A stretch of DNA of 64,000 nt from an uncultured Paracoccaceae bacterium. GTDB lineage: Bacteria; Pseudomonadota; Alphaproteobacteria; Rhodobacterales; Rhodobacteraceae. The notes beneath the pieces are model-generated. The model ran no database searches. It was not told the origin of the DNA and saw only the letters and a program-made list of their open reading frames with translations. Position 1 is the stretch's first letter, and every line of letters starts with the position of its first letter. A program made the position numbers and the translations under genes. The stretch spans positions 124,001-188,000 of the forward strand of contig CALMSR010000014.1 in assembly GCA_937872465.1 (NCBI GenBank). Reading direction: 5' to 3'. Of the stretch, positions 16,785 through 25,163 are shown one piece after another.

Positions 16785-18752
16785 TCAGCGCAGATCCGGC
16801 GGCGTCGCCTCCGCCGCGAGCGCCGCCACGACAGTTTCGAGCCCCTCGACCGTGCTTTCCTTCGCGCCGAGTCGCCGCAGCGAGACCGTGCGATCGGCCA
16901 TCTCGCGTCCGCCCAGGGCGAGGATGACCGGCACCTTGGCGAGGCTGTGCTCGCGGACCTTGTAGTTGATCTTCTCGTTGCGGAGATCCGCCTCGGCCCG
17001 TAGCCCGGCCGCCCTGAGCGCCGCCAGCACCTCGCGGGCGTAGCCGTCGGCATCCGAGACGATCGGTGCCACCACCACCTGGCGCGGCGCGAGCCAGAGC
17101 GGGAACCTCCCGGCATGCTCCTCGATCAGGATGCCGAGGAAGCGCTCGAAGGAGCCGAGGATCGCCCGGTGCAGCATCACCGGCCGGTGCCGCGCGCCGT
17201 CCTCGCCGACATATTCCGCGCCCAGCCGCTCGGGCAGCTGGAAATCCGCCTGGAAGGTGCCGCATTGCCATTCGCGGCCGATCGCGTCGGTCAGCTTGAA
17301 ATCCAGCTTCGGCCCGTAGAAGGCGCCCTCGCCCGGATCGAGTTCGAAATCGTTGCGCACCGAGAGGATCGCGCGCTCCAGCGCGGTTTCCGCCTTGTCC
17401 CAGGTCTCGTCGGAGCCGATCCGCTTCGCGGGCCGGGTCGAGAAGCGGATGTCGAAGTTCGGGAAGCCGAGATCGCGGTAGACGCTCGAAAGCAGCCCGA
17501 TGAAGGCGGTGCATTCGCTCTCGATCTGGTCCTCGGTGCAGAAGATATGCGCGTCGTCCTGGGTGAAGCCGCGCACCCGCATCAGCCCGTGCATCGAGCC
17601 CGAGGGCTCGTAGCGGTGGCAGGCGCCGAATTCCGCCAGCCGAAGCGGCAGGTCGCGGTAGGACTTGAGCCCGTGGTTGTAGACCTGGACGTGGCAGGGG
17701 CAGTTCATCGGCTTGAGCGCATTGATGCGCTTCTCCTTGGCATGCTCCTCCTCGACCTCCACCAGGAACATGTGCTCCTGATAGGCCTCCCAATGGCCCG
17801 AGGCCTCCCAGAGCTTGCGGTCGACCACCTGCGGCGTGCGGATCTCGCGGTAGCCCGCGGCGCGCAGGCGGCGGCGCATGTAATCCTCGAGCGTGCGGTA
17901 GATCGTCCAGCCGTCGGGATGCCAGAAAACCATGCCCGGCGCTTCTTCCTGCAGGTGGAAGAGCGCCATCTCGCGGCCGATGCGGCGATGGTCGCGCTTC
18001 TGCGCCTCCTCCATGCGGTGCAGATAGGCCTTGAGCTCGTCGCGGGTCCGAAAGCCGACGCCATAGATGCGCTGGAGCATCGGCCGCGACGAATCGCCGC
18101 GCCAATAGGCCCCGGCCACCGAGGTGAGCTTGAAGGCATCGGCGGGAACCTGGCCGGTATGCGCCAGATGCGGCCCGCGGCAGAGATCCTGCCAGGGCCC
18201 GTGCCAGTACATCCGGATCGGCTGGCCTTCGGGGATCGCGTCCACCAACTCGACCTTGTAGGTCTCGCCGGTCGCCTCGTAATGGCGCACCGCCCGGTCG
18301 CGGTCCCAGACCTCGAAGCGCACCGGGTCGCGGGCGGCGATGATCGCGCGCATCCGCGCCTCGATCGCGGCGAGATCCTCCGGGGTGAAGGGCTCGGCCC
18401 GGTCGAAATCGTAGTACCAGCCGTTCTCGATCACCGGACCGATGGTGACCTTCACATCCGGCCAGAGATCCTGCACGGCGCGGGCCATGATATGGGCGCA
18501 ATCGTGGCGGAAGAGCTCCAGCGCCGGGGCCTCGTCCCTGGCCGTGACGATGGCGAGGGCGGCATCGTGCCCGATCGGCTCGCTCAGATCCGCGAGCCGC
18601 CCGTCGATGGTGCAGGCGAGCGCGGCCTTGGCGAGGGATTTCGAGATGTCCGCGGCGACCTCGGCCCCGGTGATCCCGGCGGGATATTGGCGGGCCGCGC
18701 CGTCGGGGAGCCTTATCGACACCTCCCGCTCGATGGGGGAAGACAGGCTCAT
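16785..18752 (-). CDS. thrS: Threonyl-tRNA synthetase
   Basis: A 655-residue class II synthetase starting at ATG 18752 ([10 protein letters not shown]). Order: TGS domain (residues 1-65), editing domain (70-230), catalytic core with the zinc-binding cysteine in MNCPCH and the arginine/histidine positions of class II motifs, then the anticodon domain (550-655). Length is standard. No T-box leader is visible upstream, as expected outside Firmicutes. Confidence 0.97.
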   Translation of the reverse strand: MSLSSPIEREVSIRLPDGAARQYPAGITGAEVAADISKSLAKAALACTIDGRLADLSEPIGHDAALAIVTARDEAPALELFRHDCAHIMARAVQDLWPDVKVTIGPVIENGWYYDFDRAEPFTPEDLAAIEARMRAIIAARDPVRFEVWDRDRAVRHYEATGETYKVELVDAIPEGQPIRMYWHGPWQDLCRGPHLAHTGQVPADAFKLTSVAGAYWRGDSSRPMLQRIYGVGFRTRDELKAYLHRMEEAQKRDHRRIGREMALFHLQEEAPGMVFWHPDGWTIYRTLEDYMRRRLRAAGYREIRTPQVVDRKLWEASGHWEAYQEHMFLVEVEEEHAKEKRINALKPMNCPCHVQVYNHGLKSYRDLPLRLAEFGACHRYEPSGSMHGLMRVRGFTQDDAHIFCTEDQIESECTAFIGLLSSVYRDLGFPNFDIRFSTRPAKRIGSDETWDKAETALERAILSVRNDFELDPGEGAFYGPKLDFKLTDAIGREWQCGTFQADFQLPERLGAEYVGEDGARHRPVMLHRAILGSFERFLGILIEEHAGRFPLWLAPRQVVVAPIVSDADGYAREVLAALRAAGLRAEADLRNEKINYKVREHSLAKVPVILALGGREMADRTVSLRRLGAKESTVEGLETVVAALAAEATPPDLR

Positions 18753-18876
18753 CGTCGCTCTCCTTCGGTTTTGGCGCCTACGGAACGCCCGGGTCTCAGG
18801 TCGCGGGTGGTCTAGCCGCTGGCGCTGCGCTGTCAAGCGCGTTGCCGCGATCCGCGGGGCCTGCTACCAGCCGGGC

Positions 18877-19644
18877 ATGGATGGCACGTTTCTCGATCTG
18901 CCCGGCGGCCGCCGCATCGCCTATGCGCTGACCCGGGGCGTCGCGCCGGGGGTGGTCTTTCTCTGCGGCTTCCATTCCGACATGACCGGTACCAAGGCGC
19001 AGTTCCTCGAGGAAAGGGCGCGGGCGCGGGGTCGGGGCTACCTGCGCTTCGACTACACCGGGCACGGCGCCTCCTCGGGAGACTTCGCGGCGGGCTCCAT
19101 CGGCGACTGGGCGCAGGATGCCGCCGAGACGATCGCGGCGCTGACCGAAGGGCCACAGATCCTGGTCGGCTCGAGCATGGGCGGCTGGATCGCGCTCCTG
19201 CTCGCCCGCGACATGCCGGAGCGGGTGGCGGGGCTGGTCGGCATTGCCGCGGCGCCTGATTTCACCGAGGATTCGATCTGGGCGGGGCTCGATGCCGCCG
19301 GGCGGGCGCGCCTGCTCGCCGAGGGCGCCGTCGAGATGCCCTCGGACGAGGACGAGCCCTGGCCGATCACCCGGCGGTTGATCGAGGACGGACGGGAGCG
19401 GCTGGTGCTGCGCGCGCCGCTCGCCCTGCCGTTTCCGGTGCGGCTGTTGCAGGGCAGCGCCGATGCGGACGTGCCGCTCGCGGTGCCGCTGCGCCTGATG
19501 GCCCATGCCGCTTGCGCCGATCTACGGCTGACGGTCGTGAAGGATGCCGATCACCGGTTCAGCGCGCCGGCGAACCTCGATCTCATCGACCGGACGATCG
19601 AGGAGCTTGTCGGGACGATCTCGGCGGATGGTCCCGGGGAATGA
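18877..19644 (+). CDS. Alpha/beta-hydrolase (serine hydrolase)
   Basis: A 255-residue protein with an alpha/beta-hydrolase fold: oxyanion region VVFLCGFHSDMTG, nucleophile elbow LVGSSMGGW (Ser near residue 103), and C-terminal catalytic Asp/His in LQGSADADVPL and VKDADHRFS. It resembles short carboxyl- or thio-esterases and palmitoyl-thioesterase ABHD10-like proteins. It is divergent from thrS with a 124-base gap. Substrate is not predictable. Confidence 0.82.
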   Translation: MDGTFLDLPGGRRIAYALTRGVAPGVVFLCGFHSDMTGTKAQFLEERARARGRGYLRFDYTGHGASSGDFAAGSIGDWAQDAAETIAALTEGPQILVGSSMGGWIALLLARDMPERVAGLVGIAAAPDFTEDSIWAGLDAAGRARLLAEGAVEMPSDEDEPWPITRRLIEDGRERLVLRAPLALPFPVRLLQGSADADVPLAVPLRLMAHAACADLRLTVVKDADHRFSAPANLDLIDRTIEELVGTISADGPGE

Positions 19645-19707
19645 TTCGCGACAAGCGCCGCCCCATGCGCAAGGCGCGCCTCGGGGCGGCGTCCAATCGG
19701 AGTGCGA

Positions 19708-19878
19708 TCAGTGCTCCGCGGAAAGGCGGACGATCTCTTCCTTGATGTGAAGTTTCTTGAGCTTGAGTTGCTTGATGTTCAGGTCGTCGGCAGCGGGATT
19801 GCGCTGTTCGGCCTCGATGATCTCAGAGAGCGCCTGATGCTTCTTGCGAAGCTCGGTCAGGTGGGAACTCAGGCTCAT
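19708..19878 (-). CDS. YdcH-family small protein (DUF465)
   Basis: A 56-residue helical protein, MSLSSHLTELRKKHQALSEI at the start, then a short Asn-Pro break and a basic helix LNIKQLKLKKLHIKEEI. This two-helix pattern is typical of YdcH/DUF465 proteins, of unknown function. The ATG at 19878 has GGAGG 7 bases upstream. It lies 59 bases downstream of the DMT exporter gene on the same strand. Confidence 0.88.
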   Translation of the reverse strand: MSLSSHLTELRKKHQALSEIIEAEQRNPAADDLNIKQLKLKKLHIKEEIVRLSAEH

Positions 19879-19937
19879 GCTTTACCTCCGTTTCCGATGG
19901 GACGACCGGAGCAGTAAATCACGGATCAGCTGGTCTG

Positions 19938-20819
19938 TCACGCCGCGCGGGGGCGGATCCTCAATGCCACGGAAAGGTTCAGGCGCCGCGGATCGGCGAG
20001 CGTCACCAGGCCGCCGGCGGCGATGGCGAAGAGGCCCGCCAGGCTCGCGGCGCCAATGCTTTCGCCGAACCAGAAGAAGCCCACGGCCATGGCCGTCAAC
20101 AGGTTGAAATAGAGGAAGGGCGCGAGGATCGTCGCATCGGCCCGCTGATAGGCGGCGACGGTCAGGAAATGGCAGATCGCCGAGACCCCGCCGAGCGCGA
20201 TCGCGCCCAGGAACAGCGCCGGCGTCAGCACGGGCAGGCCGGTCGACAGCGCGAAGGGCGCGATCAGCCCGGCGCCGAGCAGCGACTGCACCGCCAGCGT
20301 CGAGAGCGCGTCGGTCCGGCTCTTGGCACCGCGCGTCGCGGCGAGATAGGTGCCGAGCAGGGCGCCACCGATCAGCGCGAAGACGCAGCCGAGCTCCAGC
20401 CCCGCCTCGGGGCGCAGCAGGACCGCGGCGCCGAGGAAGCTGATCGCCGAGCCGGCGAGCCGCGTGGATGTGGGCGGCTCGCGCCAGACGAGAATCCCCA
20501 GGAGGCCAGACACGATCGGTGCGATCAGGAAACCGCCCACCGCCTTGGCCATGGGCACCATCCCGAGCGCGGAGATCAGCGCCGTCATCGCGCCCATGAT
20601 CAGCGCGGTCCGCAGCAGCTGGCCCAGCCGGTCGCCGCGGGCGATCTCGATCCTGCGGCCGGTGGAGCGCGCGATGGCGAGCGCGATGGTGCCGGCCGTC
20701 AGGTAGCGCAGGAAGGCGATCATCATCGGGGTGTGCTCGGCCGAGAGGATCTTGGCCACGCCGTCCACCGCCGGGGTCAACAACATCGCGAGGATGAGAA
20801 AGCAGACGCCCGACTGCAT
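19938..20819 (-). CDS. DMT-family (EamA) membrane transporter
   Basis: A 293-residue protein with about ten predicted membrane segments arranged as two EamA repeats (first around residues 1-135, second 150-285). It starts at ATG 20819, one codon after a possible GTG. The segments are strongly hydrophobic, for example IALGGVSAICHFLTVAA and SLAGLFAIAAGGLVTLA. Members export amino acids, nucleotides or metabolites; the substrate cannot be read from sequence. It is upstream of the YdcH gene, and trmN6 lies 78 bases upstream of it on the same strand. Confidence 0.85.
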   Translation of the reverse strand: MQSGVCFLILAMLLTPAVDGVAKILSAEHTPMMIAFLRYLTAGTIALAIARSTGRRIEIARGDRLGQLLRTALIMGAMTALISALGMVPMAKAVGGFLIAPIVSGLLGILVWREPPTSTRLAGSAISFLGAAVLLRPEAGLELGCVFALIGGALLGTYLAATRGAKSRTDALSTLAVQSLLGAGLIAPFALSTGLPVLTPALFLGAIALGGVSAICHFLTVAAYQRADATILAPFLYFNLLTAMAVGFFWFGESIGAASLAGLFAIAAGGLVTLADPRRLNLSVALRIRPRAA

Positions 20820-20897
20820 CACCAGATACTCCCGATGGACCTCGGCCCCGGCCCGTGCCGGACACCTGTTGGTTGAGGTTACCGGGTGTTTACCACT

Positions 20898-21680
20898 TTA
20901 ACGTGCATTCGGCAAGATCCCGCCTATGGCGAGTTCTTTCATGTCCCGCAGAACAGCTTCAGCCCGTTCCGTATAGTCGTTTCCGTCGCGCAGGTGCGCA
21001 TTTCCTCTATGAAGAGTTAATGGGTAATGAAGAACTAATGCGGTCCGCCGCGCCTTGCGCGCACGCACCAGGATCCTTCCGGCGGGCCGACCCTCGCGCG
21101 CGGCGAGCGGCAGGACTTCCACGGCACCGCATCCCTTCTCGAGCGCGGCAAGAATTTCTCCCAGGCGGGCGCTCCGCTGGATGATCGTGATCGTCCCGCC
21201 CGGGCGCAGCCGCCGGACCCCGGTCGCGATCCATTCGGCGAGTCCGGCCGCCCCCTCGCGATGCGCCGCGTCGCGCCCGGCGTCGCGCGCCGGCGTCGCC
21301 GCCCCGGCGCCGTGATAGGGCGGGTTGAGCAGCACATGGTTGAAGTCGAGCGCGCGCAGCGCCCCCGGCATCGCCCGCAGATCCCCCTCGTGGACCATCA
21401 TCGCGATCGCGTTCTCCCGCGCGTTGCGGCGCGCGAGCCCGGCATAGGCGGGCTGGATCTCGAGGCCATGCAGCTCGATCCCCGGCACGCGCCGCGCGAG
21501 GCAAAGCCCGGCGGTGCCCGCGCCGCAGCCCAGATCGAGCACCCGTTCGCCCTCCCGCGCCGGCACGAAGGCCGCGAGCAGCACCGGATCGGTGGCGGCG
21601 CGGTAGCCGCTGCGCGGCTGCCAGACATGCAGCCGCCCGCCGAGCATCGCATCGCGGCTCAGCCCCGCCCCGGGTGTCAT
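20898..21680 (-). CDS. tRNA1(Val) adenine-N6 methyltransferase-like protein (TrmN6)
   Basis: A 260-residue SAM-dependent methyltransferase: motif I LDLGCGAGTAGLCLA near residue 50, then LHGLEIQPAYAGLA, and the catalytic NPPY motif in LLNPPYHG near residue 120, typical of N6-adenine methylases. The closest known group is TrmN6/YfiC, which modifies A37 of tRNA-Val. Its ATG overlaps the stop of the DUF2007 gene by four bases, so both belong to one operon. Confidence 0.85.
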   Translation of the reverse strand: MTPGAGLSRDAMLGGRLHVWQPRSGYRAATDPVLLAAFVPAREGERVLDLGCGAGTAGLCLARRVPGIELHGLEIQPAYAGLARRNARENAIAMMVHEGDLRAMPGALRALDFNHVLLNPPYHGAGAATPARDAGRDAAHREGAAGLAEWIATGVRRLRPGGTITIIQRSARLGEILAALEKGCGAVEVLPLAAREGRPAGRILVRARKARRTALVLHYPLTLHRGNAHLRDGNDYTERAEAVLRDMKELAIGGILPNAR

Positions 21681-21898
21681 GCCGGCGTCAGATCCTCGAT
21701 CCCGTTGTCGCGAAGGATCGCCCGCGCGCGGAAGGCGTCGCGGTCGGCCACCACCAGCCGCCGCGGAAAGAGGCCGATGCCGCCTTCGAGCACGCTCATG
21801 TGGACGTCCAGAACGAAGCAGTCTATAGCCTCGCCACGCAGCAGCGCCGTGCTGAAAGCAACGATCGTTGGGTCGCTGGTCCGCAGGATCTCCTTCAT
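21677..21898 (-). CDS. DUF2007-family putative signal-transducing protein
   Basis: A 73-residue protein: MKEILRTSDPTIVAFSTALL, then VLDVHMSVLEGGIGLFPRRL and a C-terminal RAILRDNGI helix. This is the ferredoxin-like DUF2007 fold. Such small proteins are often fused or coupled to other genes; function is unknown. It precedes and overlaps trmN6 by four bases and is divergent from the polyprenyl synthase 48 bases away. Confidence 0.85.
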   Translation of the reverse strand: MKEILRTSDPTIVAFSTALLRGEAIDCFVLDVHMSVLEGGIGLFPRRLVVADRDAFRARAILRDNGIEDLTPA

Positions 21899-21946
21899 CC
21901 GCGGAAGATTAGTGAACGCCCGGGCAGAGGTCGAGAGTCAGGACAG

Positions 21947-22948
21947 ATGAACACGCCCGCGCCCGTCGAGACGCCGATCGAACGCCTCCTCGCAATGCTC
22001 GCCGTGGACATGGACGGCGTCGCCGGGCTGATCCGCGAGCGCATGGCCAGCCGGCACGCGCCGCGCATCCCGGAGGTGACGGCGCATCTGGTCGGCGCCG
22101 GCGGCAAGCGGCTGCGCCCGCTGCTCACGCTGGCCGCGGCCCGGCTCTGCGGCTACCGCGGCGCCGACCATCTCAAGCTGGCGGCGACGGTGGAGTTCAT
22201 CCACACCGCCACGCTCCTGCACGACGACGTGGTGGACGAGAGCGCGCGCCGGCGCGGCCGGCCGACCGCCAACCTGCTCTGGGACAACAAGTCGAGCGTG
22301 CTCGTCGGGGATTACCTCTTCGCCCGGGCCTTCCAGCTCATGGTGGAGCCCGGCAACCTGCAGGTGCTCGACATCCTGTCGAACGCCGCGGCGGTGATCG
22401 CCGAGGGCGAGGTCCTGCAGCTGACCGCCGCGGCCAATCTCGCGACCGACGAGGCGGTGTATCTGCAGGTGATCCGCGGCAAGACCGCGGCGCTCTTCTC
22501 GGCTGCCACCGAGGCCGGCGCGGTGATCGCCGGGGCGGAGCCGGAGGCCGTGCGCGCGCTCCGCGACTATGGCGACGCGCTCGGCATCGCCTTCCAGATC
22601 GCCGACGACCTTCTCGACTACCGCGGCACCGACGACCGGCTCGGCAAGAACGTCGGCGACGATTTCCGGGAGCGCAAGATGTCGCTGCCGGTAATCCGCG
22701 CGCTCGCGCAGGCCGATGCGGCCGAACGCGGCTTCTGGGTGCGGGTGATCGAGAAGGGCGAGCAGCGTGAGGGCGACCTCGCGGCGGCCATGGCGATCAT
22801 GGCCCGCCATGGCAGCCTCGACAGCACCCGCGACACCGCGCTCGACCACGCCGCGCGCGCCCGTTCTGCGCTGTCGCCGCTGCCCGAGGGACCGATCCGC
22901 GCGCAGCTGGCCGATCTCGCGGATTTCGTGGTCGCGCGGCTGGTGTGA
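21947..22948 (+). CDS. ispB: Long-chain polyprenyl diphosphate synthase
   Basis: A 333-residue trans-prenyltransferase from ATG 21947 (MNTPAPVETP). The first aspartate-rich motif is LLHDDVVDESARRRG and the second IADDLLDYRG; GGKRLRPLL binds the pyrophosphate. Length and motif spacing match octa/decaprenyl diphosphate synthases that make the ubiquinone side chain; Rhodobacteraceae usually make Q-10, so the product is probably decaprenyl. It is monocistronic and divergent from the DUF2007 gene. Confidence 0.92.
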   Translation: MNTPAPVETPIERLLAMLAVDMDGVAGLIRERMASRHAPRIPEVTAHLVGAGGKRLRPLLTLAAARLCGYRGADHLKLAATVEFIHTATLLHDDVVDESARRRGRPTANLLWDNKSSVLVGDYLFARAFQLMVEPGNLQVLDILSNAAAVIAEGEVLQLTAAANLATDEAVYLQVIRGKTAALFSAATEAGAVIAGAEPEAVRALRDYGDALGIAFQIADDLLDYRGTDDRLGKNVGDDFRERKMSLPVIRALAQADAAERGFWVRVIEKGEQREGDLAAAMAIMARHGSLDSTRDTALDHAARARSALSPLPEGPIRAQLADLADFVVARLV

Positions 22949-23546
22949 GCCTGGCACCGGCGCGCGGTGTCGCCGGGCTTCCGCGCGGCACACCAATCCC
23001 TTGTCCGGACCGATGCCACCTCCGTCGGCCGGGGCACGGCGGGAGACGCGGGAGAGGCCGCGCCGCCGCCCGGAGGCGGCACGACCGTCCGGCCGGAGCA
23101 TGAAGACGATCGCTCGCCGCGCGCATCCGCCTGGGTCGGCAGGGGGGAATTCACGTTTTTTTCACACCCGGAAGAGCCGGGAGGCGGCATCTGTCACGCG
23201 GGCGTGATGGGCGGCGGTGTTACTGGGTCGCGTTCAGAAGCGAAAGATCCAGGGCATGCACTACGAAAGCGATCATCCTCTCCCCGCCGGGATCCCGGAT
23301 GGACCGCGGCCGGTCGGGCGCCATGCCGAAGGGTTCTTCGCCGATGTTCCCGGCGGGCGGGCCGAGCCGACCGTCGGCGAGCGTTTCGTCCTGCGCGACC
23401 TGTTTGACCAGTTGCATGGCGGTGCGGCGCCGCTCCGATCTCCGACCGATCGGGCGAACACGCAATGCCCGGTGTCCCTTACGGAAGTTTCGCGCAGGAC
23501 GAAACCCGAACCGGCCGGAACCGGTGCCGAAAGAGGAGGGTCAGAC
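22949..23546. other. Intergenic stretch with GC hairpin and a dyad
   Basis: No confident gene. Features: a GCCGCC-CGGA-GGCGGC hairpin at 23065-23080, which may end the ispB transcript; a T-run at about 23153-23162 beside a CCCGG/CCGGG stem; and a perfect dyad TCACGC-GG-GCGTGA at 23194-23207. The frame of the next gene is open from about 23217, so a longer version of it starting at GTG 23217 or ATG 23256 cannot be excluded. Confidence 0.4.
23194..23207. promoter_or_regulatory. Palindromic site TCACGC-GG-GCGTGA
   Basis: A perfect 6-base inverted repeat separated by two bases, about 350 bases before the start of the small unknown gene and 10 bases before the earliest start of its open frame. 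Its size fits a dimeric repressor site. No regulator was matched to it. Confidence 0.35.
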
Positions 23547-23954
23547 ATGTTCGAGGCGCAGCCGTGTGGGGCGAGGAAACTGAAGGAGCCGATCGAAGTG
23601 ACGGATTATGTGGGCATGGGCAGCGTGGTCGCCGATTGGTCGACGGGCCGGCGCGCCCTGCCGCGCGACGTGGGCGAGTTGCGCGTCCAGCTTGACGGGA
23701 TCGCGACGGTCTCCGATCGGGTCACCGAGCTCGAATTCGTGCAGGGAACCTCTGAGAAGCTCGTCATCCGGCTCCCGGTCCGCGAGATGATCGAGGCGAG
23801 CATCGACGCCATGACCGACCCGATGGCCGAGGGGCGCTATCCCCTGCCGCAGTTCTACGACGACTATCACCGACCGGGGATCGCGCCGATCATGACCCCG
23901 ATCGACATCCTTTTCGCCCGCGTGGGCGATTACACCATCGCCCAGTGCAAATGA
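23547..23954 (+). CDS. Unrecognised small protein
   Basis: A 135-residue protein from ATG 23547, preferred because GGAGGG lies 8 bases upstream. I do not recognise a family. It has no signal peptide or membrane segment. Composition is ordinary, with one Cys near each end (residue 7 and the second last residue). A beta-rich centre (ELRVQLDGIATVSDRV, SEKLVIRLPVREMIEA) is followed by an aromatic acidic stretch YPLPQFYDDYH. It converges with the YcaO gene (stops 96 bases apart). An upstream extension to 23217 or 23256 is possible but lacks a ribosome binding site. Confidence 0.6.
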   Translation: MFEAQPCGARKLKEPIEVTDYVGMGSVVADWSTGRRALPRDVGELRVQLDGIATVSDRVTELEFVQGTSEKLVIRLPVREMIEASIDAMTDPMAEGRYPLPQFYDDYHRPGIAPIMTPIDILFARVGDYTIAQCK

Positions 23955-24050
23955 TGCACCGGGCTCCGCCGCAGACCGTTGCGTCCGGTTTGCTTCCTCC
24001 CTGACCGACTCGGCGGCTGCTCAACCCAGCCGCCGTTTTTTCTTTCGCGC

Positions 24051-25142
24051 TCACATCAGCGGCGCGACGGTGCCGGGCGCGCCGTGTCTCGCCGCGCCGC
24101 CGCCGGGAAACGGCCGGAGGCCCGTGGCGAGGACCTTCGCCACGGCGAGCCCGCCGGGCGGGCCGGCGAGATCCACGGCGAAGGCGCGGCGCCCCGCCGA
24201 GGCGAGATGCGCGACGAGATCGTCGAGGCCGGAGAGCCGCAGCCCTGGCGGTTCCGCCGCCGAGGGGGAGAGGCAGGCGAAGGATCCGGGATCGAGCGCC
24301 GCGCGCCGCAGCACGCCCAGGTCGTCGGCCGTCGATGCCTCGCGCGCCGCGCGGTAGCGGGCGAGGTCCAGGGCGATCTCCATCTGCAGGAGCTCGATGG
24401 TCGCGCCGGCCGCCGCGGTCGGCGCATCCAGCGCGGCCTTGAAGCCGAAGGCCAGCCCGCCCCCGGCCGCATCCCGCGACAGGGCGCAGACCACCGGAAC
24501 TCCCACCGGCGAGACCAGCGCGAGGAATTCGGTCTCGCGCAAAGCCGGCGCGCCGGCGCGCAGGCGGGCGAGCCGTGCCTCGGCATCGGCGAGAACGGAA
24601 GGCGCGAGTCCGGCCGGCCGCCTGCCGTCGAGCCACCAGGACGCGACCGCGTCGCGCTCGATCAGTTCCAGAAGCCCCGCCAGGCGCGCGGCCTCGCGGT
24701 CGATGCCGGCCGCGAGCCCGGGGCCGAAGACGGGTGCCGCGGCGTCCGGCGGGCGGAGGAAGACCCCGAGCGCCCGGCCGGCGGCGAGATCGACGGCCGC
24801 GACCCGGCCGCCCTCCCGGGAGGGGCGCCAGAGCGCGTCGATCTCCGGATCGCCCGGCAGGCGCGACGCCGCCGCGCCCGCGCGCGCCGCGATCACCTCC
24901 GCGGCCTCGCCCGCGAGCCGCGCGCCGGCCTCGAGCACATCGGCGCCGCCGCCGCCCACGGCGATCCCGTCGAGCGAACCGGCGAGATAGACGAAGCCCG
25001 GTGCGGCGGCATTCGGCAGGGCCGCGACCCAGTCGAGCCGGCTCAGCGACGGCCACAGGCGCGCGGCCGGCGCCCCGGGCCCGAGCGCATCGCGAAGGCG
25101 GGCCAGGCTTTCCGGGATCGCGATGGGCGGCGGCGGGGCCAA
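24051..25142 (-). CDS. Stand-alone YcaO-domain protein
   Basis: About 363 residues. The YcaO ATP-binding pattern is visible: a glutamate-containing helix ARLAGEAAE (Glu79), LLELIERDA (Glu159, Glu162, Arg163, Asp164) and ATIELLQ (Glu250, Gln253). YcaO enzymes activate backbone amides with ATP to form azolines, thioamides or amidines, or assist RimO in methylthiolation. The C-terminus lacks the PxPxP end of TOMM cyclodehydratases. No TfuA, E1-like, radical SAM or clear precursor gene adjoins. The apparent start is a TTG 21 bases after the gabD stop, with a weak ribosome binding site, so the N-terminus is uncertain. Confidence 0.75.
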   Translation of the reverse strand: MAPPPPIAIPESLARLRDALGPGAPAARLWPSLSRLDWVAALPNAAAPGFVYLAGSLDGIAVGGGGADVLEAGARLAGEAAEVIAARAGAAASRLPGDPEIDALWRPSREGGRVAAVDLAAGRALGVFLRPPDAAAPVFGPGLAAGIDREAARLAGLLELIERDAVASWWLDGRRPAGLAPSVLADAEARLARLRAGAPALRETEFLALVSPVGVPVVCALSRDAAGGGLAFGFKAALDAPTAAAGATIELLQMEIALDLARYRAAREASTADDLGVLRRAALDPGSFACLSPSAAEPPGLRLSGLDDLVAHLASAGRRAFAVDLAGPPGGLAVAKVLATGLRPFPGGGAARHGAPGTVAPLM

Positions 25143-25163
25143 GGCCGGCGGCCCCGGGCGGCG

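Noticed and set aside
18752..18876. T-box or other riboswitch before thrS
   Set aside because: No specifier loop, T-box sequence or conserved aptamer was seen; T-boxes are not expected in this group.
23065..23080. GCCGCC/GGCGGC hairpin after ispB as a definite terminator
   Set aside because: The stem is good but there is no T-run, and such GC hairpins arise easily at this base composition, so it is listed only within the gap description.
23217..23546. Upstream extension of the unknown gene to 23217 or 23256
   Set aside because: Neither start has a ribosome binding site as good as that at 23547, and the extension lacks any recognisable motif; left open, not adopted.
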